NCBI RefSeq assembly: GCF_019801465.1
Contig: NZ_JAHVJA010000005.1
Coordinates: forward strand, 124,001 to 188,000
Direction of reading: 5' to 3'
From: Leisingera daeponensis
Lineage (GTDB): Bacteria > Pseudomonadota > Alphaproteobacteria > Rhodobacterales > Rhodobacteraceae
Length of the DNA: 64,000 nt
A program made the position numbers and the translations under genes. This document shows positions 30,901 through 38,832 of this stretch, one piece after another (the first letter of the stretch is position 1; each line of letters starts with the position of its first letter). The notes under the pieces are model-generated. The model did not search any database, was not told the DNA's origin, and worked only from the letters and a program-made list of their open reading frames with translations.

Positions 30901-32852
30901 CCGATCTGGACAGCCTGATAGGCGGCGACGGCGGGGACATGGATCTGGATGATCTGCTTGGCGATCTTGCCGATGATGAGGAGGACACCGCAGAGGCGGG
31001 CGGCGATGATCTGGATGCACTTTTGGGAGATCTGGACGAGGGCGGCGATGAACCGGCAGCAGCGGCAGCCGACTCCACGGGCGAGCCGGAGTTTGCCTAT
31101 GGCACCATGAGCGCGGAGCGGCCCGCGGTGCAGAAGCTGGAGCGCAAGCGGTTCCGGATGGCTATTCTGGGCGATTTCTCGGGCCGGGCTGCCAGGGGGC
31201 AGCTGGAGACAGGCGATGCGCTGGCCGCGCGCAAGGCGATCCTGCTGGATCCCGACACGGTCGAGGATGTGATCGGGCGCTTCGCCACCGAGCTGGTGCT
31301 GCCGGTCGGCAAGGACGGCGTCGGCATTGCGGTCAAGCTGGAGGATCTGGACGGGCTGCACCCGGATGAGCTTTATGAAAACGTGGAGCTGTTTTCAGAG
31401 CTGGTGGGGCTGCGCAAGCAGCTGCAGAGCGGCGCGACGGCGGATCACGCGGCGGGGACGCTGAAGGCTTGGGCGGAGAAATTCGGCACCAAGGCGCGGG
31501 CGCCGAAGCGGACTTCAGCCGGGAATTCGGTGCCGGCTGACAAGCGGCTGAGCGCCTTCCAGCAATTGATCGGTGATACCGGCAACACGCTGCGGGAGGC
31601 GTCGCCGGTGGAGGACCTGCTGGCGCGCGTCGTCGGCCCGCACATCCGGGCGCTGCCGGATCCGGATGTGGCGGCGATGCAGAAGGCGGTGGACGAGGCG
31701 CTGTCAGACGCGATGCGGCTGGTGCTGCATCACCCGGAGTTTCAGTCGGTCGAGGCGCAGTGGCGCTCGCTGGATCTGATGGCACGCTCGATTGAGGCGG
31801 ACGATTCGCTGGATGTGATGCTGTATGATATCTCGGCGGAGGAGCTGGCGGCGGATCTGGCGGCAGAGGACGACCTCTCGAAGACCGGCTTTGTGCGGCT
31901 GCTGACCGAGGAGCCGCTGGACGAGGAGAACGGCCGCGGCGGCTATTCTGCGCTGATCGGCATGTATCAGTTCGAGGAAACCCCGCCGCATGCGGAGCTG
32001 CTGGGCCGGATCGCGCGGGTGGCGGCGCATGTGGATGCGCCTTTCTTCGCGTCGATCTCGCCGGAGTTCCTGAAAACGCCCAAGGCGGAGCGGCCCAAGC
32101 TGGTGGCGGTTGCCTGGGACACGTTGCAAGGCATGGCGGAAGCCGGTCATCTGGGGCTGGCCAGCCCGCGGTTCCTGCTGCGCCGCCCCTATGGTGAAAA
32201 AACCGATCCCTGCTATGAGTTTGATTTCGAGGAGTTTACCGAAACGGAAGGCCTTAAGGGTATGCTTTGGGCCAATCCGGTGGTGCTGGTGGCGATCCTA
32301 TTGGGGCGGTCGTTCACGGAACACGGCCCGTCGCTGCAGCTGGGGAAAATTATGTCTCTGGGCGGGATGCCCTATCATTATGTGAACGACAAGTTCGGCG
32401 ACCAGGTGGCACTGCCCTGCACCGAGCGCAATATCGATCTGGACAAGATCGCGCTGGCGCAGGAGCGCGGGTTCATGGCGGTGAGCGCGGTTAAGGGGCG
32501 CGACGAGGTGCGGCTGACCTCGTTCAACTCGCTGAAGGGCGGCGAGATCCTGGGGCCCTGGACCGGCCTGCCGGCGCCGGAGCCCTCGCCGCCGGATCCG
32601 CGGGGGTTGCCGAAGCCGCCTGCAGGCGGCGGCGATGAAGACGAAGACCTGGATCTGGACCTGGATACGGGCGGGGACGATGAGGACGATCTCGGCCTGG
32701 ATGATCTGGATTTCGGAACCGGTGACGGGGATGACGACGGCCTCGGGGATCTGGACGATTTGCTGTCGTCATTCGGGGATGACGATGACGGCGACGATGG
32801 GGACGATGACGAAATGGATGCGGACCTAGCCGCGCTTTTGGATGATTTGTGA
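27924..32852 (+). CDS. Giant TssB - acidic repeat - VipA-like/TssC-like sheath fusion
   Basis: A protein of 1642 residues in one uninterrupted frame. Residues 1-155 are a near-copy of the cluster's TssB. Residues about 160-1050 are a very acidic low-complexity region of repeats built on short Leu motifs (GVLDALAD, ALESLA, later DDLDALLGDL). Residues about 1068-1180 form a second, divergent VipA-like domain (RFRMAILGDFSGR, LLDPDTVEDVIGRF, SELVGLRKQL). Residues about 1205-1540 are TssC-like (HPEFQSVEAQWRSLD, MYQFEETPPHAELLGRIARV, PRFLLRRPYGEKTDP). A Pro stretch and an acidic tail with DDLLSSFG end the protein. Normal tssB and tssC exist upstream, so this is an extra sheath-related protein. Possible roles are a sheath cap, a scaffold at the baseplate or a regulator of assembly; none is shown. 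The start overlaps the channel gene. Confidence 0.85.
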   Translation: MADSSQKFIARNRAPRVQIEYEVELYGAEKKVQLPFVMGVMSDLVGKSRVEQPAVADRKFLEIDVDNFDERMKSMAPRAAFTVPNTLTGEGNLAVDLTFESMADFAPGAIAAKVDALRPLLEARTQLQNLMAYMDGKTGAEALIETILHDPSLLAAVSAPAADAESAAALDSLRNLELPEEEADTSGGVLAGLAAQSPEDVAPEDASSGVLDALKEAAPEERPEEDASAGVLEGLRTAAPEETEQPDEAADALSSLAASEVPETVEEDTSAAVLDGLAQADLPEDKKDTSGDVLAGLSAAAREEEDQGDEAGEALASLAGAAVPEAEEEDQTGSVLEGLAQAETPEEDEDTSGDVLAGLAAQEVEDTAEEDTAGAALESLAAVEVTETDEENHSRVLDALADLDVPEAAGTAADDALESLASVEIDEAEEEDHSGVLDALADAAAEDVEDTAAEDALESLAAVDVDEPAEEDAAGAALDSLAEAEVPVAEDTEETSSVLDELAAIELQEEDEDEDAAGAALKSLAAAEVEVPQAEDHSDILEGLADLEPEEAEADDDAEAALGSLESVAEAVEEDEDISGVLSDLADVGLAADEEGAEAAAALDSLADAEISVAEEDDSLDDVLGGLLEDAPAEEDAGSEAEGALESLASVEVEEEADGGFDDVLDGLLEGGLDDAEDTGEDLSAVLEGLGAPEEADAGKSSDDVLAGLADDLTEEAEDSDDLSSALDTLDAPAEEDADDGGLDDLLGDLGIDSVEDTAEEDTGEVLDALTADEVSPEDAGGGEPDLDLDAMLDSGDGATAGDDDLDSLLGDLEEETEASDADDLDALLSGAEDSGLDDLLGDLDDVEADAAEADSSGALLAGDADTEDAGGDDLDALLGDLDESGDETAEEPEDSSLDNLLGGSEDDGAAAAGGAGDDLDTLLGGLDDDAAGEDASLDDLLGDLGSDEEEDGDLDGLLAGLGEEAEAEEAEDADSAEDDLDVLLGGLGDADSDLDSLIGGDGGDMDLDDLLGDLADDEEDTAEAGGDDLDALLGDLDEGGDEPAAAAADSTGEPEFAYGTMSAERPAVQKLERKRFRMAILGDFSGRAARGQLETGDALAARKAILLDPDTVEDVIGRFATELVLPVGKDGVGIAVKLEDLDGLHPDELYENVELFSELVGLRKQLQSGATADHAAGTLKAWAEKFGTKARAPKRTSAGNSVPADKRLSAFQQLIGDTGNTLREASPVEDLLARVVGPHIRALPDPDVAAMQKAVDEALSDAMRLVLHHPEFQSVEAQWRSLDLMARSIEADDSLDVMLYDISAEELAADLAAEDDLSKTGFVRLLTEEPLDEENGRGGYSALIGMYQFEETPPHAELLGRIARVAAHVDAPFFASISPEFLKTPKAERPKLVAVAWDTLQGMAEAGHLGLASPRFLLRRPYGEKTDPCYEFDFEEFTETEGLKGMLWANPVVLVAILLGRSFTEHGPSLQLGKIMSLGGMPYHYVNDKFGDQVALPCTERNIDLDKIALAQERGFMAVSAVKGRDEVRLTSFNSLKGGEILGPWTGLPAPEPSPPDPRGLPKPPAGGGDEDEDLDLDLDTGGDDEDDLGLDDLDFGTGDGDDDGLGDLDDLLSSFGDDDDGDDGDDDEMDADLAALLDDL
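28400..31080 (+). repeat. Acidic Leu-motif repeat region of the sheath fusion
   Basis: About 890 codons of degenerate tandem repeats rich in Glu, Asp and Ala. Up to about 29750 the unit is roughly 25-30 residues and alternates S/D-x-VL-x-x-LA with ALESLA. From about 29750 to 31060 shorter units of the form DDLDxLLGDL dominate. DNA copies have diverged but keep the protein pattern, so selection probably acts on the motif. Confidence 0.75.
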
Positions 32853-32916
32853 TGCGAATGTTTGAGAACACTGCCGGCGATTACCGGCCCGGTTCCCGTC
32901 GCGGAAAGGAGGAGAC

Positions 32917-35028
32917 ATGGTTGTAAGCAAGGGCCATGAAAACGACCTCGCCTGGATGTCGGGGACATATTCCACCGACGGGCTGATGATGAGCCGGGCC
33001 ATTGTGCGCGAGGGATTGAGCAAGCTCACCGAGACCACCATCGAATTTGCCGCGACCAAGGCTCAGCCCAAGCTGGAGGACCTGGTCGGCAAGCAGATGA
33101 ACGTGCATGTGATGCGCCAGGAGACGGAGCATCAGTTCAACGGCATCTGCGTCTCGGTCGAGCATCTGGGGTTCCGCAACGGGTACGAGATGTTCGTGGC
33201 CGAAGTGCGCCCGTGGTTCTGGATGCTGACGCGGACCTGCGACCTGCGGGTGTTTCAGGACAAGACCACGGTCGAGATCATCAAGCAGCTGTTCGGGGAA
33301 TACGGTTTCAGCGATTTCACGGACAAGCTGAGCGACAGCTACGAGAAGCGCGAGTACTGCCTGCAGTACCGCGAGAGCGACTTTGATTTCCTGTCCCGCC
33401 TGATGGAGGAAGAGGGGATCTATTACTACTTCGAAAGCCCGATTGGCGAGACAACGCGGGAAAAGCTGATCTTGTGCGACGGGGTCAGCGGCCATTCCCC
33501 GATCAGCGGCGGCTCGACCGTTGAGTTCCACGCCCGCGACGACAGCGACCGGCGGCGCGAGGAGCATATTTCCGAGTGGACCAAGGATGAGCGCGTGACC
33601 CGCGGCAAGGTCACGCTGAACGATTTCGATTTCCTGACGCCGTCAGCGGATCTCAAGGCCACGTCCTCCATTGCCAAGGGCAAGCATTCCTACAAGGACT
33701 ATGAGGTCTACGACTACCAGGGCCACTACCGGAAGAATTCCGGGCTCGGCACCAAGCTGGCGCGGGTGCGGATGGAAGCGGAAGCGATCAAGCATATCCG
33801 CTGGCGCGGCGCTTCCAGCGTGCCGACGCTGGTCACCGGCACCACCTTCACCATGACAGAGCACCCGGTGAAGGAGAACAACAAGGAATACCTGGTGATC
33901 GATGCGGAGCATCACATCAAGGTGGCCTGGGATTATGGCGAGCGCGAGAGCCAGAAGCAGAAGAAAACCGCTGCCAAAGGGTCAATGCGGCGCGATCTGA
34001 AGCCGAAGAACATGGACGTCCCCGAGGAGATGGAGCACGATGTCTATGCTGCGACCTTTGGCGCAATCCTGAAATCCGACCAGTTCCGGGCGCCTCTGGT
34101 GACACCCTGGCCGGAAGTGCAGGGATTGCAGACCGCAACCGTGGTCGGCCAGAGCGGCGAGGAGATCTGGACCGACGAGCACGGGCGCATCAAGATCCAG
34201 TTCCATTGGGACCGCGAGGGCAAAAAGAACGAGACCTCGTCGTGCTTCGTGCGGGTGATGACGCCCTGGTCGGGCAAGAACTGGGGCATGGTGGCGATCC
34301 CGCGCATGGGCCAGGAGGTGGTGATCCAGTTCGAGGACGGCAACCCGGACCGGCCGATCTGCACCGGCATGCTTTACAATGCGGAAACAATGCCACCCTA
34401 TACCTACCCCGACGATCAGACCCAGCTCGGGATCAAGACCAACTCCTCGAAGGGCGGCGGCGGCTATAATGAGCTGATGTTCGACGACAAGAAAGACAGC
34501 GAACTGATGCGGGTGCAAGCCGAGAAGGACCACCAGATGCTGGTCAAGGACCGCTCGACGGTGACGGTGGGCATGGATGCGCCGGACCCGGAAGTGACGT
34601 CTGCGGATGAGAAAAGCTACGTCTTCACGGTGCAGCAGCACATGAAGGAGACCGTGCATCAGGGCGACAGGACCGAAGTGGTGGAGACCGGCGACAAGTC
34701 GGAAACCATTCAGACCGGCAACATGACGCTCGACGTGGATACAGGAAACCTGACTGAGACCATTGCCCAGGGCAACCACACGGAAACCGTGTCGCTTGGC
34801 AATCTGACCGTGGATGTGACCGCGGGCAAGATCGCGATGAGCGCGGGCCAGGAGATCAAGCTGACCGTGGGCGCATCCGAGGTGAAGATCGACAACTCCG
34901 GTGTCAGTATCAAAGGGCCGATGATCAAGATCGAAGGCACCGGAATGGTTGAGGCGAAAGCGCCGATGACCACCGTCAAAGGCGAGGCCATGCTGACCCT
35001 GAAGGGCGGCCTCACGATGATCAACTAG
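32917..35028 (+). CDS. vgrG: T6SS spike protein VgrG (TssI)
   Basis: A protein of 703 residues. The gp27-like part has DLRVFQDKTTVEIIKQLFGEYGF and CLQYRESDFDFLSRLMEEEGIYYYFE. The gp5-like OB domain follows with EEIWTDEHGRIKIQFHWDREG and FVRVMTPWSGKNWGMVAIPRMGQEVVIQFEDGNPDRP. A repetitive beta-helix needle ends the protein (TGNLTETIAQGNHTETVSLGNL). There is no C-terminal enzymatic extension, so cargo must be carried by adaptors, Hcp or PAAR. The start has GAAAGGAGGAG. It lies directly after the sheath-fusion gene and before an uncharacterised gene and a PAAR gene. Confidence 0.95.
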   Translation: MVVSKGHENDLAWMSGTYSTDGLMMSRAIVREGLSKLTETTIEFAATKAQPKLEDLVGKQMNVHVMRQETEHQFNGICVSVEHLGFRNGYEMFVAEVRPWFWMLTRTCDLRVFQDKTTVEIIKQLFGEYGFSDFTDKLSDSYEKREYCLQYRESDFDFLSRLMEEEGIYYYFESPIGETTREKLILCDGVSGHSPISGGSTVEFHARDDSDRRREEHISEWTKDERVTRGKVTLNDFDFLTPSADLKATSSIAKGKHSYKDYEVYDYQGHYRKNSGLGTKLARVRMEAEAIKHIRWRGASSVPTLVTGTTFTMTEHPVKENNKEYLVIDAEHHIKVAWDYGERESQKQKKTAAKGSMRRDLKPKNMDVPEEMEHDVYAATFGAILKSDQFRAPLVTPWPEVQGLQTATVVGQSGEEIWTDEHGRIKIQFHWDREGKKNETSSCFVRVMTPWSGKNWGMVAIPRMGQEVVIQFEDGNPDRPICTGMLYNAETMPPYTYPDDQTQLGIKTNSSKGGGGYNELMFDDKKDSELMRVQAEKDHQMLVKDRSTVTVGMDAPDPEVTSADEKSYVFTVQQHMKETVHQGDRTEVVETGDKSETIQTGNMTLDVDTGNLTETIAQGNHTETVSLGNLTVDVTAGKIAMSAGQEIKLTVGASEVKIDNSGVSIKGPMIKIEGTGMVEAKAPMTTVKGEAMLTLKGGLTMIN

Positions 35029-35038
35029 GTGGGTGCAG

Positions 35039-35647
35039 ATGTCGGCAAGATTTGAAAAGCTGGTGAAAATGCCCGCTGACCCGGTGGCTAAGCTGCTGTC
35101 GCGGGCAAATGTCATCCTGAAGACGCCGCTGGAGGCGCCGCCCACGGCACAGGCGGGGGTTGTTCTCGAGGAGCTGGACCGCAAGGGGGCTCTGGTCGAT
35201 TTGCTGCGCACGCTGGCGGTGCTGCTGCCCCCGCGCGAGCGGGTGTGGTGGGCTTGCCTGGCGGCGCGCGATTACATCGGACCGCGCTCGGACAAGGACC
35301 CGGCCTCGCTGACGGCGTCGGAGGCCTGGGTGTTTGAGCCCACAGAGGAGAACCGCGACAAGGCGCGGATCACCCTGGACCACGCCTATGTGGATGATGA
35401 CACGGTGAATTGCGCGCTGGCGGTGCTCTATGCGGCGGGAACGCTGGGACCGGGAGAATTGAATCAATATCCTGCCCCGGCAGGGGCCTCTGAGGCGGCT
35501 GCCTTTGCCATGAATATGGTGGCCTTGGGTCAATTGTCTGATAAGTTTGAAGAACACGGCGGCGTTTTGGTGGAGCGGGCGCTGGATATCGCGCGCGGCG
35601 GCAAGGGCCAGGTGATCGAGGTCCCGATGCAGGCCGCGCAGGACTGA
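35039..35647 (+). CDS. VgrG-associated protein of unknown function
   Basis: A protein of 202 residues from the ATG at 35039, ten bases after the vgrG stop; a GTG two codons earlier is possible. It is soluble and helical, with Trp-rich motifs (PPRERVWWACLAARDYI, then TASEAWVFEPTEENRDKARI) and a C-terminal Ala-rich helix with LDIARGGKGQVIEVP. Genes of this size between vgrG and PAAR often encode adaptors that load cargo. I know no catalytic function. Position suggests an adaptor or chaperone for the spike. Confidence 0.6.
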   Translation: MSARFEKLVKMPADPVAKLLSRANVILKTPLEAPPTAQAGVVLEELDRKGALVDLLRTLAVLLPPRERVWWACLAARDYIGPRSDKDPASLTASEAWVFEPTEENRDKARITLDHAYVDDDTVNCALAVLYAAGTLGPGELNQYPAPAGASEAAAFAMNMVALGQLSDKFEEHGGVLVERALDIARGGKGQVIEVPMQAAQD

Positions 35648-35664
35648 AAGGGAGGACGTAACAG

Positions 35665-35967
35665 ATGGGAATGCCACAGGCCCGGGTGACGGATCTGCAT
35701 GCCTGCATGCTGCCCTCCACCCCGCCGCCGCCGGTGCTGCCGGTGCCGACGCCGATCCTGCCGCCCTGCGCTGTCACGGTGCTGGTGGCCAGCCTGCCGG
35801 CCGCGCGGCTGACGGACATGTGCACGGCTGCGCCATCGCCGCACCCGATCATCAAGGGCTCCGGCACGGTGCTGATCAACAACCTGCCGGCCGCGCGCGT
35901 TCTGGACAGCACCGCCTGCGGCGGCATGATTGCAAAGGGTGAGTTCACCGTGCTGGTGGGAGGATAG
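35665..35967 (+). CDS. PAAR-domain spike tip protein
   Basis: A protein of 100 residues made of a single PAAR domain. It begins GMPQARVTDLHACM, has the repeated LPAARLTDMC and LPAARVLDSTACGG motifs with His and Cys for metal binding, and ends GEFTVLVGG. It sharpens the VgrG tip. There is no C-terminal toxin extension. It has a strong ribosome site (GGGAGGA) and sits in the same operon as vgrG. Confidence 0.9.
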   Translation: MGMPQARVTDLHACMLPSTPPPPVLPVPTPILPPCAVTVLVASLPAARLTDMCTAAPSPHPIIKGSGTVLINNLPAARVLDSTACGGMIAKGEFTVLVGG

Positions 35968-35975
35968 GCCCAGGC

Positions 35976-37430
35976 ATGGGAGTGACACTGAAATTCCAGA
36001 GCTCGGGCGCAATGCCCGGCGATGCGGCCCCTGTTCCGATGCGGGGGCCGAGCCTCACCGTGGGGCGCGGCGCCAGCAATGACCTAGTGCTGCCGGACCC
36101 GGACCAGATGCTGTCGCGCAACCACTGTGTGATCGAGGATCACAACGGCAATGTGGTGGTGGTCGACCTCAGCTCCAACGGCACCTTTCTGAACTATTCC
36201 AAGATCCCGCTGGGCCGCACGCCGACGCCGCTGAACAATGGCGATGTGCTGTGCGTCGGCAACTACGAGCTGGTGGTGGAAATCCGCGATGATCTGGCGG
36301 ATGTGGGCGACATGATCTCTGCGCCTGCGGCGCAGGCGCCTGCCTCGCACGGGAATGCCGCCAATGCGCCGGATCCGCTGCAGCTTCTGGAGGATGCGGG
36401 GCCGGGCGGCGATTTCCTGGACGATCTGCTGGGCGAGGGGCCGAAAGGGCCTGCGCAGTTCAACCCGGTGGACCCGATCGACGAGCTGCTGCCGCCGCTG
36501 GGCGAGGAAGAGGATCCGTTTTTCCAGAAGGCCAGTGACGGGCGCGAAGGGGAGGGGGCCAGCCTGCCTAATCACAACCCGACGGCTTCGGACGGGTTTG
36601 CCGCGCCCGCGTCGCAGTCCAATCTGATCCCGGATGACTGGGACGATGATTTCCTGTCGGGCATCGGCGAGCCGGAAACCCCGGTGCCGCCGTCGGATCC
36701 CCAGCCCGCCGAGCCGCCGCGCGAGGTGCCGCAGCCGCCCTCAGAGGTGCCGCCGGCGGCACCGCCGCAGGAAGCACCGCCTGCGCCGCCGCAAGAGATC
36801 CCGCCGCAGCAGGATACTCGCGGGAAAACCGCTGCGCCCTCGCAGGAGGCGCAGGAGGCGGTGGAGGCGTTTCTCAAAGGCGTTGGAGCGGAGGTCAGCA
36901 TCGATCCGGCGGACCACGCCAGCACCATGGCGCGGATGGGAAGGGTGATGAAAACGCTGGTCACGGGGCTGCGCGAAATCCTGATGACCCGGACCTCGAT
37001 CAAATCGGAATTCCGCATCGAGCAGACGATGATTTCCGCCGGCGGCAACAACCCGCTGAAGTTCTCGATCACCCCGGAGCAGGCGGTGGAGGCGATGGTG
37101 CGACCGGCGACCAAGGGCTACCTCAGCCCGGAATCCGCTGCCGAGGAAGCGCTGCGGGACATTAAGGCGCATGAGGTGGCGATGGTCACCGGCATGGAGG
37201 CGGCGCTGAAAGGCGTGCTGAAGCGGCTCGACCCCAAGGCGCTGGAGGCGCAGATCGAGGACAAGGGCGGGTTCACCGGCCTCCTGCGCGGGAAGAAGGC
37301 GCGCTACTGGGATGTATACGAGCAGCTCTATGCGGAGATTTCCGACCAGGCTGAGAATGATTTTCACGACCTGTTCAGCCGCGAATTTGCGCGGGCCTAC
37401 AAGGATCAGCTGGACAGGCTGAAGGAATGA
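35976..37430 (+). CDS. fha: T6SS FHA-domain protein (Fha/TagH)
   Basis: A protein of 484 residues. The N-terminal FHA domain carries LTVGRGASNDLVLPDPDQMLSRNHC and VVDLSSNGTFLN, the phosphothreonine-binding pattern. A linker of about 200 residues, Pro-rich at the end, contains acidic Leu motifs (DFLDDLLGEG, IDELLPPLGEEED, DDFLSGIG). The C-terminal domain of the TagH type follows (FLKGVGAEVSIDPADHASTM, then YLSPESAAEEALRDI). In other bacteria Fha is phosphorylated by PpkA and activates T6SS assembly; PppA reverses this. All three are present here. The acidic Leu motifs recall those repeated in the giant sheath fusion. Confidence 0.9.
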   Translation: MGVTLKFQSSGAMPGDAAPVPMRGPSLTVGRGASNDLVLPDPDQMLSRNHCVIEDHNGNVVVVDLSSNGTFLNYSKIPLGRTPTPLNNGDVLCVGNYELVVEIRDDLADVGDMISAPAAQAPASHGNAANAPDPLQLLEDAGPGGDFLDDLLGEGPKGPAQFNPVDPIDELLPPLGEEEDPFFQKASDGREGEGASLPNHNPTASDGFAAPASQSNLIPDDWDDDFLSGIGEPETPVPPSDPQPAEPPREVPQPPSEVPPAAPPQEAPPAPPQEIPPQQDTRGKTAAPSQEAQEAVEAFLKGVGAEVSIDPADHASTMARMGRVMKTLVTGLREILMTRTSIKSEFRIEQTMISAGGNNPLKFSITPEQAVEAMVRPATKGYLSPESAAEEALRDIKAHEVAMVTGMEAALKGVLKRLDPKALEAQIEDKGGFTGLLRGKKARYWDVYEQLYAEISDQAENDFHDLFSREFARAYKDQLDRLKE

Positions 37431-37477
37431 TCGGCACCGCGCCCTGCGCGCGTGCCCGCAAGTAAGAGGAGATCCCG

Positions 37478-38818
37478 GTGTCCTGGGACAGCAAGGTACT
37501 TTGGACGGAGGGGCTGTTTCTGCAGCCGCACCATTTCCAGCAGTCCGACCGTTACAACGAGGCGCTGGTGGCCGGTCTGGCGCGGCGACTGAGCCCCTAT
37601 GCCTGGGGCGTGAACGGGCTGGAAATCGACCATGAGGCGCTGAAGATCGGCCAGTTCGCGGTGAAGTCCTGCGAGGGGCTGACCCATGACGGAACCGTGT
37701 TCCGGGTGCCGATGGCGGACCCGCATCCGCCGGCCATGGAAGTGCCGACCACCGTCAAGGATTGCATTGTCTACCTGACCGTGCCGCAGCGCCGCCAGGG
37801 CGCGACCGAGGTGGATCTGAGCGGTGCCGAACGCTCGGCCAGCCGTCTGCGCCCGAACAAGGTGGAAGTGACCGATGTGACCTCGACCGAGCGCAAGCCG
37901 GTGGAGCTGGATGTGGGCAAGATGCGTCTGCAGTTCGCGCTGGAGGTGGACGATCTGGCCGACCTGCTGGCGATTCCGGTGGCGCGCATCATCGAGGTGC
38001 GCCCGGATAAGGAAATCGTGCTGGACCAGGCCTTTGTGCCGTCCTGCCTGGACGTGCGGGCCGCGCCGGCCCTGAGCGGGTTTCTGCGCGAGCTGGAGGG
38101 GCTGCTGGCGCACCGGATGGAGGCGCTGGCGGGCCGCCTGTCGGAGGCGGGCGGCGCCCGCGGGGTGGCGGATGTGTCCGACTTCATGCTGCTGGCGGTG
38201 GTGAACCGGTTGCTGCCGCAGGTGCGCCACTTGCGCAATATCGAAAACCTGCACCCGGAACGCCTGTTCACCGCCTGTGCCGGGCTGGCAGGGGAGCTGT
38301 CGGTGTTCATGTCGTCCGAAAAGCAGGCACCGGAGTTTCCGCCTTATACCCATGACAACCTCGTTGCATGCTTTGCGCCGGTGATCCGGGTGCTGCGGCA
38401 GTACTTGAGCTCGGTGCTGGAGCAGACGGCGATCCCGATCAAGCTGGAAGCGCGCAAATACGGTATCTCGGTGGGGGTGATTGCCGACCGCAAGCTGCTG
38501 GGCAACGCGGGCTTTGTGCTGGCGGTCAGCGCCGACATCCCGGCCGAGGACGTGCGCAAGCATTTTGCCGGCCAGGCCAAGATCGGCCCGGTGGAGGAAA
38601 TCCGCCAGCTGGTGAACTCGGCGCTGCCGGGGATCACCCTGCGGCCCCTGCCGGTGGCGCCGCGGCAGATCCCCTATCATTCGGGCGTGGTCTATTTCGA
38701 GATGGATGCGGACAGCCCCTATTGGCGCAAGATGACCACCTCGGGCGGCATCGCGGTGCATGTATCGGGACAGTATCCAGGGCTCAAGATGGAGCTTTGG
38801 GCGATCCGTAATGCATAA
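37478..38818 (+). CDS. tssK: T6SS baseplate-membrane connector TssK
   Basis: A protein of 446 residues from a GTG at 37478 with AGAGGAGA upstream. The family start is typical (VLWTEGLFLQPHHFQQSDRY), and LLAVVNRLLPQVRHL and FEMDADSPYWRKMTTSGGIAVHVSG follow. TssK trimers link the baseplate to the TssL/TssM membrane complex. It begins the block tssK-tssL-tssM. Confidence 0.94.
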   Translation: MSWDSKVLWTEGLFLQPHHFQQSDRYNEALVAGLARRLSPYAWGVNGLEIDHEALKIGQFAVKSCEGLTHDGTVFRVPMADPHPPAMEVPTTVKDCIVYLTVPQRRQGATEVDLSGAERSASRLRPNKVEVTDVTSTERKPVELDVGKMRLQFALEVDDLADLLAIPVARIIEVRPDKEIVLDQAFVPSCLDVRAAPALSGFLRELEGLLAHRMEALAGRLSEAGGARGVADVSDFMLLAVVNRLLPQVRHLRNIENLHPERLFTACAGLAGELSVFMSSEKQAPEFPPYTHDNLVACFAPVIRVLRQYLSSVLEQTAIPIKLEARKYGISVGVIADRKLLGNAGFVLAVSADIPAEDVRKHFAGQAKIGPVEEIRQLVNSALPGITLRPLPVAPRQIPYHSGVVYFEMDADSPYWRKMTTSGGIAVHVSGQYPGLKMELWAIRNA

Positions 38819-38832
38819 GGGAAGGCGCTGAA

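Noticed and set aside
28183-31078. Long minus-strand frames (605 and 515 codons) opposite the acidic repeats
   Set aside because: They are Pro/Arg- or Ser-rich shadows of the Glu/Asp/Ala repeats, with no start context or family match.
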